Origin: Paenibacillus curdlanolyticus YK9
GTDB lineage: Bacteria; Bacillota; Bacilli; Paenibacillales; Paenibacillaceae
DNA: 64,000 nt
Reading direction: 5' to 3'
Assembly (NCBI RefSeq): GCF_000179615.1
Contig: NZ_AEDD01000003.1
Coordinates: 328,363 to 392,362 of the forward strand
Under the pieces are notes generated by a model, which was not told the DNA's origin, made no database searches, and saw nothing but the letters and a program-made list of their open reading frames with translations. Shown piece after piece: positions 48,897 through 58,457 of the stretch. Numbering within the stretch: position 1 is the stretch's first letter; every line of letters starts with the position of its first letter. The translations under genes and the position numbers were made by a program.

Positions 48897-49356
48897 CGCA
48901 GTAGGGCAGAGAAATCTGCCCTATTCTCCTCTGGGCTGCGGGAGCGCCCCAAGAGGGCATATTTATGTTCCATATTCGCCCCCAACCGGCGGGAGCGCCC
49001 CATTAGGGCATATTTATGTTCCCTATTCACCCCCAGTCGACGGGAGCGCCCCAATAGGGCATCTTTTTGTTCCCTATTCGCCTCCAGTCGGCGGTATCGC
49101 GCCCATAGGGCATATTTATGTTCCCTATTCGCCCCCAGTCGGCGGGAGCGCCCCAACAGGGCATATTTATGTTCCCTATTCGCCTCCAGTCGGCGGGAGC
49201 GCCCCATTAGGGCATATTTTTGTTCCCTATTCGCCCCCAGTCGGCGGGAGCGCCCCATTAGGGCATATTTTTGTTCCCTATTCGCCTCCAGTCGGCGGGA
49301 GCGCCCCAATAGGGCATATCTATGTTCCCTATTCACCCCCAGTCGGCGGTATCGCC
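48897..49356. repeat. 51-bp direct-repeat array 1 (about 9 copies)
   Basis: Copies start at 48940, 48991, 49042, 49093, 49144, 49195, 49246 and 49297, exactly 51 bp apart, with a degenerate copy before and a partial copy after. Each unit reads GGGAGCGCCCC, AATAGGG, an AT-rich loop, CCCTATT, then CGCCCCCAGTCGGC. The internal AATAGGG/CCCTATT inverted repeat can form a hairpin, with an inner mismatch. As 51 is divisible by 3, open frames through it are not evidence of coding. It lies between convergent ku and MMPL genes. Confidence 0.95.
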
Positions 49357-49368
49357 ATGAATAACCTC

Positions 49369-49418
49369 AAAAAGACACAGACTTGCAGCAATAAGCTGCA
49401 TCGCCTGTGCCTTTTTTG
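49369..49418. terminator. Bidirectional terminator between the repeat array and the MMPL gene
   Basis: AAAGACACAG, inner GCAGC/GCTGC pairing, and CTGTGCCTTTTTT form a stem-loop with T runs on both strands. It would end the MMPL transcript (minus) and could end ku read-through. Confidence 0.75.
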
Positions 49419-49427
49419 CTATCCCTA

Positions 49428-51770
49428 TCATTTGGAGAAATTCGCAGTGGTTATACTTTTATCCACACTCCTGATCCGATTTTTGCCGCCGAACAACAGC
49501 AGCAAAGCAGGGAGCAGCATGCCTCGTACGAGGAACGTATCCATAAGAACGCCAGCTGCCATAATTATTCCGAACAAATACAATTCCTGAAGTGGCTGAG
49601 TCGCGAGCACACCGAACGTGGCTGCCAGCAAAAGCCCTGCCGACGAGATTACGCCTCCTGTTTGCGCGACGCCTCTTCGTATGGATTCAACCCACGGCAG
49701 CTTCCTTGCTTCTTCTCGGATACGAGACACGAGCATGATATTGTAATCGACGCCGAGCGCGACGAGAAATACAAATGCATATACCGGAATCCGATAGCTA
49801 ATAGCCTCGAAGCCAAAGCCGAAATGAAGCACAAGCCACGTTAATCCCAAGGTACCCGCGTAAGACAGCAGAATCGTGCCCAGCATGAGCAGCGCTAACC
49901 GAGCTGAACGCGCTTGCCAAGCAAGCATAACTGCGAGCAATGCGGTAATTAACGCAATCAGCACCCGTGTATCCTGTTCATTCATTGCTCTTACATCGGT
50001 TTGAAGCGAAGTTTGTCCGGCAAAATATAACGAATACCACTCCGGATCCAGCCCGCTCTCCGCGATCAGCTTCGGACCGTCCGCCCGTAGCCGTTCTAAC
50101 GTATCAAGCGATTCCTGCGCGTAAGGGCTGCCTTCCATAAGCAGCTGCTGACGCAAGGCCAGCTTGTCGCTTGCCATTTCAAAACCGCCGTATTCCCCGG
50201 CAGGCTTGCCAGGCTCCAGCTTGTTAGCGGCGGCTAACCCGCTCTGCTCCGACAGCAATTCGCTTAAGCGCTTGATTGCCTTTCCATCCCCAGCATCTTG
50301 AGCCATCGGTTCCTTCGCTGCTAGAACCGCCTGTACGGGAGCCAGTCTGCCCGGCGGGTAACTCCGCTCCAGCTGTTCGTAGCCAATTCTCGAAGAGGTA
50401 TCCGATGGGAAGGATTGCAGCAAATTAAACGAATACCTTATACCGGACGTTCCGATCGTCCCCGCAACCAATACCAGCAGCAGCGGAATCGCCGTAAGCG
50501 CCGGACGGCGTACTACGAAGTTAGCGATTCGAAGCCAAATAGGCGGCCGTTTTGCCGAGTAAGAATCATCTTTGGCATATTCATCATATGTCGCATAGGT
50601 TTCAGGCTTAGCCATAGCCTTGCGGCCGACTTTGCTGCGCTTCAGCAGCCGTCCTCCCGTCAATGCAAACACCGCTGGCACCAGCGTCAACCCTGCGAGC
50701 AGCATGACGATAACCGTCACAGCGAACACCGCCGCGAACGAGTGATAAGGCTTGAATACCGCAGCCAGCAATGCCAGCATCGCAACCAACACCGTGCCGC
50801 CGCTGAACATAATCGGTTCTGCAACGCTGCGCATCGTGCGCGACATTGCAGCATAACGCGTCAGCTTCTCTGCCTCTTTGCTTCCCTCACTGCCTTGATT
50901 ACCCGCAAGCCCTTCGCTCACAGCCTCACGGAATCGACCGTACACGAATAAGCAATAATCGGTTACGACGGCGAACAACAGAATCATCATAATCGATAAC
51001 GCTTGCTTCTCGACGGTGAACCATCCCCACTCGGCGCCAAGGCCAATGAGGCGATCGGTTATGGCATAAGCAACACCGGCAATCAGCAATGGCAGCACGG
51101 CGAGCAGAGGCGAACGATAAATGACGAGCAGCAGCACAAGCAGGATGGCAACTGTCGCCAGCATGAGAACAAAATCCGCGTTGCGAAACAATTCGATTGT
51201 GTCTGCCGCAATGCCAGCAGGCCCTGTAATCGCGAACTGCAGCTCCCCGGATTGAGACGGCGCTGCCGCAATAATCGCTTCCACTTTGTTGCGTACGAGC
51301 TTCAGCGTTTCGTCAATCGCATCCGAATCCATATTTGGCGAAAGAGAGAGGCTCAACAGCGCGGTCGTTCCATCCTTGCTGACCTGCCGATGACGCTCCG
51401 CTTCCGATAGCTTGCTGTAAGGGGCGACGCCCGAAACCGCTGCTGGCGCGTCCTTCGACTCAAGCCATTGGCTAACCTCCAGCACAGCAGCTTCATCCTG
51501 CGGCCCTAACGGCTGTTCCCGATAAAATACGAGCAGCGCCGTCAATCCATCGCCTGAAGGAAAGTGCTTTGCCAATTGCTCTTGCGCTTCGGCGGAAGGC
51601 ACCGCATTCCGTACATGCCCTTCTCCTCCGTTTACTGCGAGCGTCTTAGCCGAAGGAGCAACTGCCCCAAGTATAATCGTGATGAGGAGCCACGCGATAA
51701 TGATGCCCAGCGCTTTCTTTCGACTTCCGAATAACGAGAGATAACGAGCCTTCCATTTTGCTCGAATCAT
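49428..51770 (-). CDS. MMPL/RND family membrane transporter, 780 aa
   Basis: Two homologous halves, each with one helix, a large extracellular domain, and five clustered helices, giving about 12 membrane segments. The conserved Asp-Tyr pairs in the fourth helix region are seen in VVTDYCLFVYGRFRE and GVDYNIMLVSRIREE, characteristic of MMPL transporters. It would export lipids, drugs or other small hydrophobic molecules using the proton gradient; no substrate can be assigned. GGAGG lies 10 nt before ATG. A two-component system is encoded upstream on the same strand, separated by a broken gene. Confidence 0.93.
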   Translation of the reverse strand: MIRAKWKARYLSLFGSRKKALGIIIAWLLITIILGAVAPSAKTLAVNGGEGHVRNAVPSAEAQEQLAKHFPSGDGLTALLVFYREQPLGPQDEAAVLEVSQWLESKDAPAAVSGVAPYSKLSEAERHRQVSKDGTTALLSLSLSPNMDSDAIDETLKLVRNKVEAIIAAAPSQSGELQFAITGPAGIAADTIELFRNADFVLMLATVAILLVLLLVIYRSPLLAVLPLLIAGVAYAITDRLIGLGAEWGWFTVEKQALSIMMILLFAVVTDYCLFVYGRFREAVSEGLAGNQGSEGSKEAEKLTRYAAMSRTMRSVAEPIMFSGGTVLVAMLALLAAVFKPYHSFAAVFAVTVIVMLLAGLTLVPAVFALTGGRLLKRSKVGRKAMAKPETYATYDEYAKDDSYSAKRPPIWLRIANFVVRRPALTAIPLLLVLVAGTIGTSGIRYSFNLLQSFPSDTSSRIGYEQLERSYPPGRLAPVQAVLAAKEPMAQDAGDGKAIKRLSELLSEQSGLAAANKLEPGKPAGEYGGFEMASDKLALRQQLLMEGSPYAQESLDTLERLRADGPKLIAESGLDPEWYSLYFAGQTSLQTDVRAMNEQDTRVLIALITALLAVMLAWQARSARLALLMLGTILLSYAGTLGLTWLVLHFGFGFEAISYRIPVYAFVFLVALGVDYNIMLVSRIREEARKLPWVESIRRGVAQTGGVISSAGLLLAATFGVLATQPLQELYLFGIIMAAGVLMDTFLVRGMLLPALLLLFGGKNRIRSVDKSITTANFSK

Positions 51771-51909
51771 CCATCATCAACCTCCATTCCTCTTGCTTCC
51801 CTCATGGTAGGATCGCAATATGAACGGATGATGAACTTTGGATTACAAAACAAAACCGCTGACCGAGCTGGCCAGCGGGCATTTTCTCCTAGAAGCAGAG
51901 CGTTTTATT

Positions 51910-52467
51910 CTATTTATTGAAATCACCAAAATAATCTATGAAATATCCGTCATACTCCCAATAATCTTCGTACTCTGTAGCGATATCAGAAATTTTCCCT
52001 TTAGGCGCTCCGCAGCGTGTAAGAAGCCAATTTTTTATAATTTCGATATCTTTATTTTCATCTTCCCAAATAAAATCTATAATGTCTGCTTCTCTAAAAC
52101 CATTATCCGGCACATAAATGGCATAGGCTGATGAGAAATAACGGGCTAAATCGAAAGAAACCTGCCTCAAATAAAGCTGAAGCTACTCATTATGGAGAAA
52201 AGTACTCCATCTAATATAATGATGAAAATAACAAACCTTCTCCGAGAAAGTGAGATCAAATCCGCACGGACCGTTGATCTCCACCGTACCGCCAATCCCA
52301 TCAAAGACTGCCCACGGTATGCCCACGTCCTTTGGATTGTGTGGAAGTAAATGATCAACAAACTCGTCAATATGCTTCAAAGATTTTGAATTTAGAGTTT
52401 GGCACAATCGTTCAATGTCATCACTTTTTAACTGATGTCCGATAAAAGCCGTAAAATTCGTCCCCAT
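51910..52467 (-). pseudogene. Hypothetical gene interrupted by an in-frame TAG
   Basis: A start at 52467 (MGTNFTAFIGHQLKSDDIE) leads to RWSTFLHNE and then a TAG at 52185-52183. The same frame continues without a shift for 91 codons (LQLYLRQVSFDLARYFSSAYAIYVPDNG ... YFGDFNK, written in parts here) to 51910. The two parts therefore read as one roughly 185-codon protein with a single nonsense codon. The protein is acidic and soluble; I do not recognise the family. It is more AT-rich than its neighbours. A sequencing error is an alternative explanation. Confidence 0.7.
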
Positions 52468-52484
52468 TTCATCCTCCCATTCGC

Positions 52485-53888
52485 CTAAGCATTTCTTTTC
52501 TCCAATCCAACAGGCAATCGCACCGTCAATCGCGTCCACTTGCCTTCCTCGCTCTCAGCGAACACGGTCCCGTCGTGCAGCAATACGATTTTGTGAACGA
52601 TCGATAGCCCAAGCCCGCTCCCGCCTACCCGCTCCGCTCTGCTTCTCGCAGCATCCGCTTTGTAGAAGCGGTCAAAAATATGCGGCAGCGCTTCGGGTGA
52701 TATACCCGCGCCTTGATCCTCTATAGTGACAACAGACTCGCCGCTCGCCTCATGCAGCCGTACTGCAAGCCTGCCTCCCGCACGGGAAAACTTGATCGCA
52801 TTCGTGATGAGATTCAGCCATACCTGATGCAGCAAGCCTTCATTGCCGTCGATGATAACCTCGCTTAGCTGTAAATCCAGCTCAAGCGATTTGGCGGACC
52901 ATTGCCGCTCGTTCATGATGAGCACTTGGCGCAGCTGCTCGTCCAGCCGATAGGGCGCGGTCTTCAACTGCTGGCCTTCATTATCGAGCGACGCGAGCGT
53001 AAGCAGCTGATGGCTTAGCGAGGACAGGCGGCGGCTCTCTTCCCCTATGAGCTGAATATAACGCCTCTTGTCCGCCTCAGGCGTCTCCCCCTCCTGCAGC
53101 GCTTGCGCGAAGCCTTGAATCGTCGTCAAGGGCGATTGGATTTCATGCGAGACATTGCCGACAAACTGCTGACGCATCGCATCGAGCTGGCGAAGAGAAG
53201 CCGCCATATTTTCGAAATCCCGTGCCAGCTGCCCCAGCTCATCCTTCCTTGAGACGTCCAGCTGTATATCGTAGCTGCCGCCGGCCAGACGGCGTGTCGC
53301 AGCCGTTAGCTTCACGACGGGCCGTACGACGTAACGAGACGCAAGCGGGATCAACAGCAGACTGAGCACGAACATGCCGCCCAGCAGCCATGCAACCAAT
53401 ATGCGAATGTCGCCGATTTGGCGTTCCAAATCCGGACGAATGAACCAGGCGTAGTCATGCCCGTCCTTCTCGACGTGAAGGCCTACGGTATTCCGAACGC
53501 TATTTTCGAACAAACGGGTTACGGGCTGCAAGCGGCCTCCAGCCTCATGGCTGTCATAGGTAGCTCCGTTTAGAACCGCCCGCATCATGTCCTCTTCCAG
53601 CCGTATATGCCGAAAAGGCGAGCCATACGAGACGCGCTCCATCTCTTCGTTCACGGCATAGATTTGGAAGCCCGTCCGGGCCATGCGTTCCAAATATTCC
53701 GCCTGCGATAAATCTTCTGTTTCCTCGTAGAGCTGCCGAATTTCGAGCGCGCTTTTCATCATGCTCGCCTCGCTGCTCGCCCTCAGCTTGACCCAATAAA
53801 GCACATTCAGGCCAAGGATGGACAAGAGCCCGCTAACTAGCGTTATTGCTATGAAAATAATGACAATTCGAACATAAAGCGTCCTCAT
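52485..53888 (-). CDS. Sensor histidine kinase, 467 aa
   Basis: N-terminal helix (8-34), extracytoplasmic sensor region (35-160), second helix (about 163-185), HAMP domain, then HisKA with the phospho-acceptor His in NVSHEIQSPLTTIQGFA and an HATPase_c domain (NLITNAIKFS, EDQGAGIS, GGSGLGLSIV). It pairs with the response regulator whose stop overlaps its start (ATGA). The H-box sequence resembles HssS-like kinases, but the signal is unknown. Confidence 0.95.
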   Translation of the reverse strand: MRTLYVRIVIIFIAITLVSGLLSILGLNVLYWVKLRASSEASMMKSALEIRQLYEETEDLSQAEYLERMARTGFQIYAVNEEMERVSYGSPFRHIRLEEDMMRAVLNGATYDSHEAGGRLQPVTRLFENSVRNTVGLHVEKDGHDYAWFIRPDLERQIGDIRILVAWLLGGMFVLSLLLIPLASRYVVRPVVKLTAATRRLAGGSYDIQLDVSRKDELGQLARDFENMAASLRQLDAMRQQFVGNVSHEIQSPLTTIQGFAQALQEGETPEADKRRYIQLIGEESRRLSSLSHQLLTLASLDNEGQQLKTAPYRLDEQLRQVLIMNERQWSAKSLELDLQLSEVIIDGNEGLLHQVWLNLITNAIKFSRAGGRLAVRLHEASGESVVTIEDQGAGISPEALPHIFDRFYKADAARSRAERVGGSGLGLSIVHKIVLLHDGTVFAESEEGKWTRLTVRLPVGLEKRNA

Positions 53889-54571
53889 TCTGCGGTCGCC
53901 TCCAGCTTGTAGCCTAGTCCCCGAACGGTTGTAATCGCGAAGCCAGCCGATAAGCCGAAGGGGGCGAAGCGTTCGCGGAGCCTTTTAATATGCACATCAA
54001 TCGTCCGGTCGTCCCCCTCGTAATCCGCTCCCCAAATCGGCCGCAGCAGCTGCTCCCTCGTAAAAATGCGCCCAGGCTGGCTCGCCAGCTGCGCCAGCAG
54101 CTCGAATTCCTTCAGCGGAAGCGGGACGTTCTCGCCATGCACATTAACCTCGTAGCTATGTCGGTCGACCGTCGTGCCGCCGAGCTGAAGCTTCTCGGAG
54201 GAGACGATCCGATATCGCCGCAGAAGCGCGCGCACTCTATACAGCAGCTCGTCCGGCTCGAACGGCTTCACCATATAATCGTCAGTGCCGGAGCGGAACC
54301 CGCGCGCTTTATCATCCAGCTCTCCCCGCGCCGTCAGCAGCATAACCGGAATATCATAATCGCGCCGAATTTCCTCGCAGAGCATCAACCCATCCTTCTC
54401 CGGCATCATCACGTCGACAATGGCCAGCGCTACATCCTCTTGCCGCATCACGCGCGAAGCTTCTTCTCCATCGGCTGCTTCCAGCGCCCGAAACCCTTCC
54501 CGCTGCAAAATAAATCGCAGAAGCTCCCGAATGTTCGAGTCGTCGTCCGCGATCAATATCGTCGTTCTCAT
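53885..54571 (-). CDS. OmpR-family response regulator, 228 aa
   Basis: Receiver domain with DDD at the N-terminal acidic pocket, phospho-acceptor Asp in AIVDVMMPEKDG, and Lys in MVKPF; C-terminal winged helix with DRTIDVHIKRLRERF and TVRGLGYKLE. It overlaps the kinase gene by 4 nt. The nearby MMPL transporter is a plausible target, by analogy with other kinase-transporter neighbourhoods. Confidence 0.96.
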   Translation of the reverse strand: MRTTILIADDDSNIRELLRFILQREGFRALEAADGEEASRVMRQEDVALAIVDVMMPEKDGLMLCEEIRRDYDIPVMLLTARGELDDKARGFRSGTDDYMVKPFEPDELLYRVRALLRRYRIVSSEKLQLGGTTVDRHSYEVNVHGENVPLPLKEFELLAQLASQPGRIFTREQLLRPIWGADYEGDDRTIDVHIKRLRERFAPFGLSAGFAITTVRGLGYKLEATAE

Positions 54572-54682
54572 CGCCGCTACCTAACCCCTTTATCTTAAGC
54601 ATCCTTACGCTTCTCTTGCCTCTTGCGGGCAATACTACCATATCGGCGCTTGAGATGAAAGAAAGAAGTCAGGCGAAAGCCG

Positions 54683-55666
54683 CTAAGGCTGCGGCAGCAG
54701 GCAACTGCCCGGCGGCACATCCACGAACGCTTGCAGCGTCGGCTGCCTTAGCTGACGTCCTTCCTGCCATCGCCACTCTGCAAATTGGAGACGCATGGTG
54801 AGCAAAGGCTCCACCCATGTCGCGCCTGCCATGTCGCGGTGACGCTGGGCGAAAGGGCTGCTGTCTCGGCGCGCAGGCGCAAAAACTTCCGAAAGCGCCG
54901 CCCACTCCGTCCGCTTCAAGCGGCCTGAGCCGACTTTGCCGATAAAATGCAGCCGTCCGCTCGCATCATAAAGTCCGGCAAGCAGCGCATTCACGATCCC
55001 GTCCTCATTCGTCGTATACCCGCCGATGACGGCGACGACGTCGCCCCAATGCTTGATTTTGAGCCAGCGATTGTCTTTGCCGCCAATAGCATAGGTGCTG
55101 CTTCCCCTCTTGGCAACGATGCCCTCCAAGCCTTGGCTCCCGGTAACCTGCAGCAGCAGGCTTCCTTCGGCAGCGGTCGGCACCAACTGGACTGCTCGGT
55201 TAGGTTTAATGATTGACTGAAGTTTCGCTTGTCGATCGATAAACGGCTTGTCCGTCCACCATTCGCCATCGCAATAAAGCAAATCGAACACCATATAAGT
55301 AATCGGCACCTCTTGTATGGCGGCCGTCAATCGATCGGATCGGCGAATGCCGTCGCGCCGCATGACCTCGTGGAACGAAGGCTTACCGTCTGGACCGAGC
55401 GCAATGACTTCTCCGTCGAGCAGCACCGATTGGGCGGTACAGTAGCTGCTCCAAGCCGTCAACTCCGGGTATAATGGCGTCCGCTTGTTGCCTCGGCGGT
55501 TAAACAGCTCGCAACCGTCCTGATCCGCGTAGACGAGCATCCGGACGCCGTCCCACTTGATTTGATATAGCCAGTCGTCTCCACTGGGCAATTGTTCCGC
55601 GGCTATTGGCTCGAACGGTTCTATCGGATGGTCGATCGACCAGCTGTGCTTTTGCTTGTGGGCCAT
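54683..55666 (-). CDS. ATP-dependent DNA ligase (LigD ligase domain), 327 aa
   Basis: Nucleotidyltransferase motif I in YQIKWDGVRML (Lys as the AMP acceptor near residue 37), motif III-like MVFDLLY, motif IV EGIVAKRG, motif V WLKIKHW, and an OB-fold domain to the end. It would seal breaks in NHEJ. In B. subtilis the ligase and polymerase form one LigD protein; here they are separate, divergently transcribed genes with about 180 bp between starts. GGGAGG lies 6 nt before ATG. Confidence 0.93.
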   Translation of the reverse strand: MAHKQKHSWSIDHPIEPFEPIAAEQLPSGDDWLYQIKWDGVRMLVYADQDGCELFNRRGNKRTPLYPELTAWSSYCTAQSVLLDGEVIALGPDGKPSFHEVMRRDGIRRSDRLTAAIQEVPITYMVFDLLYCDGEWWTDKPFIDRQAKLQSIIKPNRAVQLVPTAAEGSLLLQVTGSQGLEGIVAKRGSSTYAIGGKDNRWLKIKHWGDVVAVIGGYTTNEDGIVNALLAGLYDASGRLHFIGKVGSGRLKRTEWAALSEVFAPARRDSSPFAQRHRDMAGATWVEPLLTMRLQFAEWRWQEGRQLRQPTLQAFVDVPPGSCLLPQP

Positions 55667-55842
55667 AAGCGCCCTCCCTTCCCTATGTTCCGAGCTCTAG
55701 TATCTACTAGCACTCAGCTTTGCCGCCCGGGATCGATCTATACCTGCCGGGTTCGCTCGCACATCGCTAGGTTTGCCCGTTCGAACGCTAGCCGATACTG
55801 AGCATATTGAATTGCAATCGTATATAAGGAGCTGAAACGACC

Positions 55843-56748
55843 ATGTGCGCGAGTCGCAAAGGAACCCTTACAGTAGACGGCGAGCAAGTCGTCATAAGCA
55901 ACCCGACCAAGCTATTGTGGCCGGAGCTTGGCATTACGAAGCTGATGTATCTGGAGAAGCTCATCGCGCTCTCCCCTTATTTGCTTCCCCATTGCCGCGA
56001 GCGCTATTTGACGACGATCCGTTGGCCGGATGGCGTGCATGGGCAGTCCTTTTATCAGAAAAACTGTCCTGAGCCTACGCCCGCTTATGTCCGCACTGCG
56101 GAGCAAGGCGATATTCGGTATGTGAGGCTGGATTCGCTCCCTACGCTGCTGTGGCTCGGGAACCTCGCTTGCCTGGAGTTCCACGCTTCGTTCGACCGCA
56201 TTGGCCAGCCGGATTATCCAAGCGAATGGGTAATTGATCTCGATCCTTCATTGGAGGAAGAGCCGCGCATTATGGAGGCAGCCGTCCTTGTCGGCGACTT
56301 GCTGCAGAGCATCGGCGTCCAATCGGTTCCCAAAACGTCCGGCGCAACAGGCGTGCAGCTGATCGTGCCATCTGCTGGCGATGTATCGTTTGATGAGCTG
56401 CGGGCCATCGGCCTTTTTGTAGGGACATACTTGACGCAGGTGCATCCGGAGCTGTTCACAATTGAGCGGCTGAAGGCCAACCGCGGAGACCGCATTTATA
56501 TCGATTACTTGCAGCATTATGCAGGTAAAACGATCGCTGCGCCTTACACCCCACGAGCGCGAATGGGCGCAACGGTATCGACGCCGTTGACGTGGGAGGA
56601 GATAAAGGGCGGCGCCCGGATTGCGGATTTTAATCTGTTGACGATCGAGGAGCGGCTATCTAGCCGCGGCGACCTGCTGCAAGCGGCGAAAGCGCAGCCG
56701 CTGCGCCCGATTTATGATTTTGTAAGCCGTTCTAAGACTGTGCAGTAG
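55843..56748 (+). CDS. LigD-type polymerase domain protein (primase-polymerase), 301 aa
   Basis: LigD polymerase domain: NPTKLLWPELGITK, LTTIRWPDGVHGQSFYQKNCP, catalytic acidic pair in VIDLDPS, and a later KTSGATGVQL. Such enzymes fill gaps during NHEJ with preference for ribonucleotides. AAGGAG lies about 11 nt before ATG. Together with Ku and the separate ligase nearby it completes a three-gene NHEJ set. Confidence 0.93.
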   Translation: MCASRKGTLTVDGEQVVISNPTKLLWPELGITKLMYLEKLIALSPYLLPHCRERYLTTIRWPDGVHGQSFYQKNCPEPTPAYVRTAEQGDIRYVRLDSLPTLLWLGNLACLEFHASFDRIGQPDYPSEWVIDLDPSLEEEPRIMEAAVLVGDLLQSIGVQSVPKTSGATGVQLIVPSAGDVSFDELRAIGLFVGTYLTQVHPELFTIERLKANRGDRIYIDYLQHYAGKTIAAPYTPRARMGATVSTPLTWEEIKGGARIADFNLLTIEERLSSRGDLLQAAKAQPLRPIYDFVSRSKTVQ

Positions 56749-56882
56749 CAGGAAAAGGAAGGCGATGTCATATTTTCGCGAGCAGGTGGGTTGTATTTTG
56801 GAGACATGAATTGTAGACAGCCCGAATAAATAGATTTAGAACGTTCGAATACGCATTTGCCGGCAGAAAGGAGCACAGCTTA

Positions 56883-57827
56883 GTGAAACGGTCGCCAAAG
56901 CCGAAATGGTCCTTCGTACTGATGCGCGGCGCCGAACAATCGGTTAAACAGTTCAAGGTATCCAAACGGTCTGTCGTCGCCGCTCCAGCTGCCGCCGTCC
57001 TTGCCTTATCCGGATGTATTGCGGCGATCCAGATTCGATCCGCCTTCAAGATTGATTCGCTTCACGACGAGATGTCGCAGCAATCAACTTCATTCTCGCA
57101 AACGGTACACGGCAAAGACGATTCCATTGGCACGCTCCAAGAGGAAATCGGCAGGCTGAATCGCCAAACCGAGGAGCTGAAGGGCAAGATTAATGATCTG
57201 CGAGAGCTGGAGAATAAGCTGAAAACCTTCATCGAGCAGTACGGGCGGCTTACGGAGACGTCCTCTTCCGCCACGCCCGATACACAGGAAGCACGAAATT
57301 TGATTGCCAAGGCGGAGCAGTCCGGGCTTGATTTTCGCCAGATCAGCTCCCTTGTGGATGCCATGGAGTCGACCATGGAGCAATCGGTCAAGCAAGCGCA
57401 AGCAAGGCAAGCGGAGCTGGATGCCCTACCTACGGGCTGGCCGACCAAAGCATCCGCTACCTTCACCTCCGGCTTCGGCTATAGGGTTGACCCGTTCACG
57501 GGCAAATCCACCTTTCATGCAGGGGTCGATATTGGCGGCAGCGTCGGCGACCCTGTCTTCAGCGCGGCTGATGGAACGGTCGAGGACACCGGACAAGACG
57601 GAAGCCGCGGACGATTCGTCGTCATTAACCATCACAACGGCTTAAAAACGGTATATATGCATTTATCGCGAATAGAGGCATCCCCCGGCGATGAGGTGGT
57701 ACGCGGGGAAAAAATCGGCTTGATGGGCAGCACGGGACGCAGCACGGGACGCAGCACAGGCGCCCATCTCCATTTTCAAGTGATGCAGCATGACGAACCC
57801 GTCAACCCTATGCGGTATTTGGATTAA
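56883..57827 (+). CDS. M23 family metallopeptidase with coiled coil, 314 aa
   Basis: One N-terminal membrane helix (about 30-55), a coiled-coil stretch (70-170), and a LytM/M23 peptidase domain (about 190-312) with zinc ligands in HAGVDIGG and HLHF. It should cleave cell-wall cross-bridges on the outer face of the membrane. The start is GTG at 56883. GRST occurs twice before GAHLHF (GSTGRSTGRSTGAHLHF), caused by a 12-bp tandem duplication. It is followed by a bactofilin gene, a common pairing in shape-determining loci. Confidence 0.92.
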   Translation: MKRSPKPKWSFVLMRGAEQSVKQFKVSKRSVVAAPAAAVLALSGCIAAIQIRSAFKIDSLHDEMSQQSTSFSQTVHGKDDSIGTLQEEIGRLNRQTEELKGKINDLRELENKLKTFIEQYGRLTETSSSATPDTQEARNLIAKAEQSGLDFRQISSLVDAMESTMEQSVKQAQARQAELDALPTGWPTKASATFTSGFGYRVDPFTGKSTFHAGVDIGGSVGDPVFSAADGTVEDTGQDGSRGRFVVINHHNGLKTVYMHLSRIEASPGDEVVRGEKIGLMGSTGRSTGRSTGAHLHFQVMQHDEPVNPMRYLD

Positions 57828-57925
57828 CGAAGTTACTCGGGCGATGGCCGACAGCGTTACGGAATGCCAGCAATGCGGTTGCCCGAATGCTATCGCCGAG
57901 CTACGCCATTTTGCAGGAGGTATCC

Positions 57926-58360
57926 ATGTTCAAAGAGACGAAGCGTCTGAACTTGACCGATACGTTAATCGGCCAAGGAACGCATGTTGAAGGGAAAATG
58001 ATATGCGAGGCGGGCCTTCGCATTGAAGGAGAGTACCGCGGGGACATCGAATGCAGCGGGGATGTCATTATCGGAGAGTGCGGCATTGCGCGTTCGAACA
58101 TTATTGCGCGTGACGTTACCATTGCCGGCAAAGTATTCGGAGACGTTTCGACCAAAGGACGCCTGACGATCACAGCGACCGGCCAGCTTCACGGCAACAT
58201 ATATGCGCAGTCGTTCGTCATGCAGGACGGCGGCATTTTCACCGGCGCATGCAAGATGGACCGCTCCCAAGAGCAGCCTCACTCCCGCTCGCTTCTCGAT
58301 GCGGAGCCGCATCAGCCCCAGCAATCCGCCAAAGAAAAGCGCCAAGCGCAGGCGGGCTGA
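57926..58360 (+). CDS. Bactofilin, 144 aa
   Basis: DUF583/bactofilin fold of short beta-helix turns: EGKMICEAGLRIEGEYRGDI, VIIGECGIARSNIIARDV and GRLTITATGQLHGNIYAQ. Bactofilins polymerise without nucleotide on the inner membrane and can position wall hydrolases. ATG at 57926 follows GGAGG by 5 nt. The hydrophilic C-terminus is Gln/Ser-rich. The partner M23 peptidase gene ends 98 nt upstream. Confidence 0.93.
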   Translation: MFKETKRLNLTDTLIGQGTHVEGKMICEAGLRIEGEYRGDIECSGDVIIGECGIARSNIIARDVTIAGKVFGDVSTKGRLTITATGQLHGNIYAQSFVMQDGGIFTGACKMDRSQEQPHSRSLLDAEPHQPQQSAKEKRQAQAG

Positions 58361-58416
58361 CCCAGGGCTATAGCGTGAGCGTCAACATAGCATGCCCGTG
58401 AACGGGCGCTCGAAGT

Positions 58417-58454
58417 AAAAGAGGTCGCCCCTTGCTAGGGGGCGACCTCTTTTT
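58417..58454 (+). terminator. Terminator after the bactofilin gene
   Basis: AGAGGTCGCCCC pairs with GGGGCGACCTCT around a 6-nt loop and is followed by TTTTT. Confidence 0.93.
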
Positions 58455-58457
58455 GCG

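Noticed and set aside
48176-49336. A 386-codon minus-strand frame covering the ku 3' half and array 1.
   Set aside because: Product is an Arg-rich low-complexity sequence produced by GC-rich antisense DNA and the repeat.
48892-49590. Long open frames through repeat array 1 on both strands (17-residue peptide repeats such as VPYSPPVGGSAP).
   Set aside because: The unit length of 51 bp is a multiple of three, so any stop-free frame stays open. Frames are open on both strands and no start site with a ribosome binding site was found; non-coding repeats explain this better.
51910-52170. The second half of the broken gene as an independent 86-residue gene with a TTG start.
   Set aside because: It is in the same frame as the upstream part, only four codons after the stop, without an SD; one interrupted gene is simpler.
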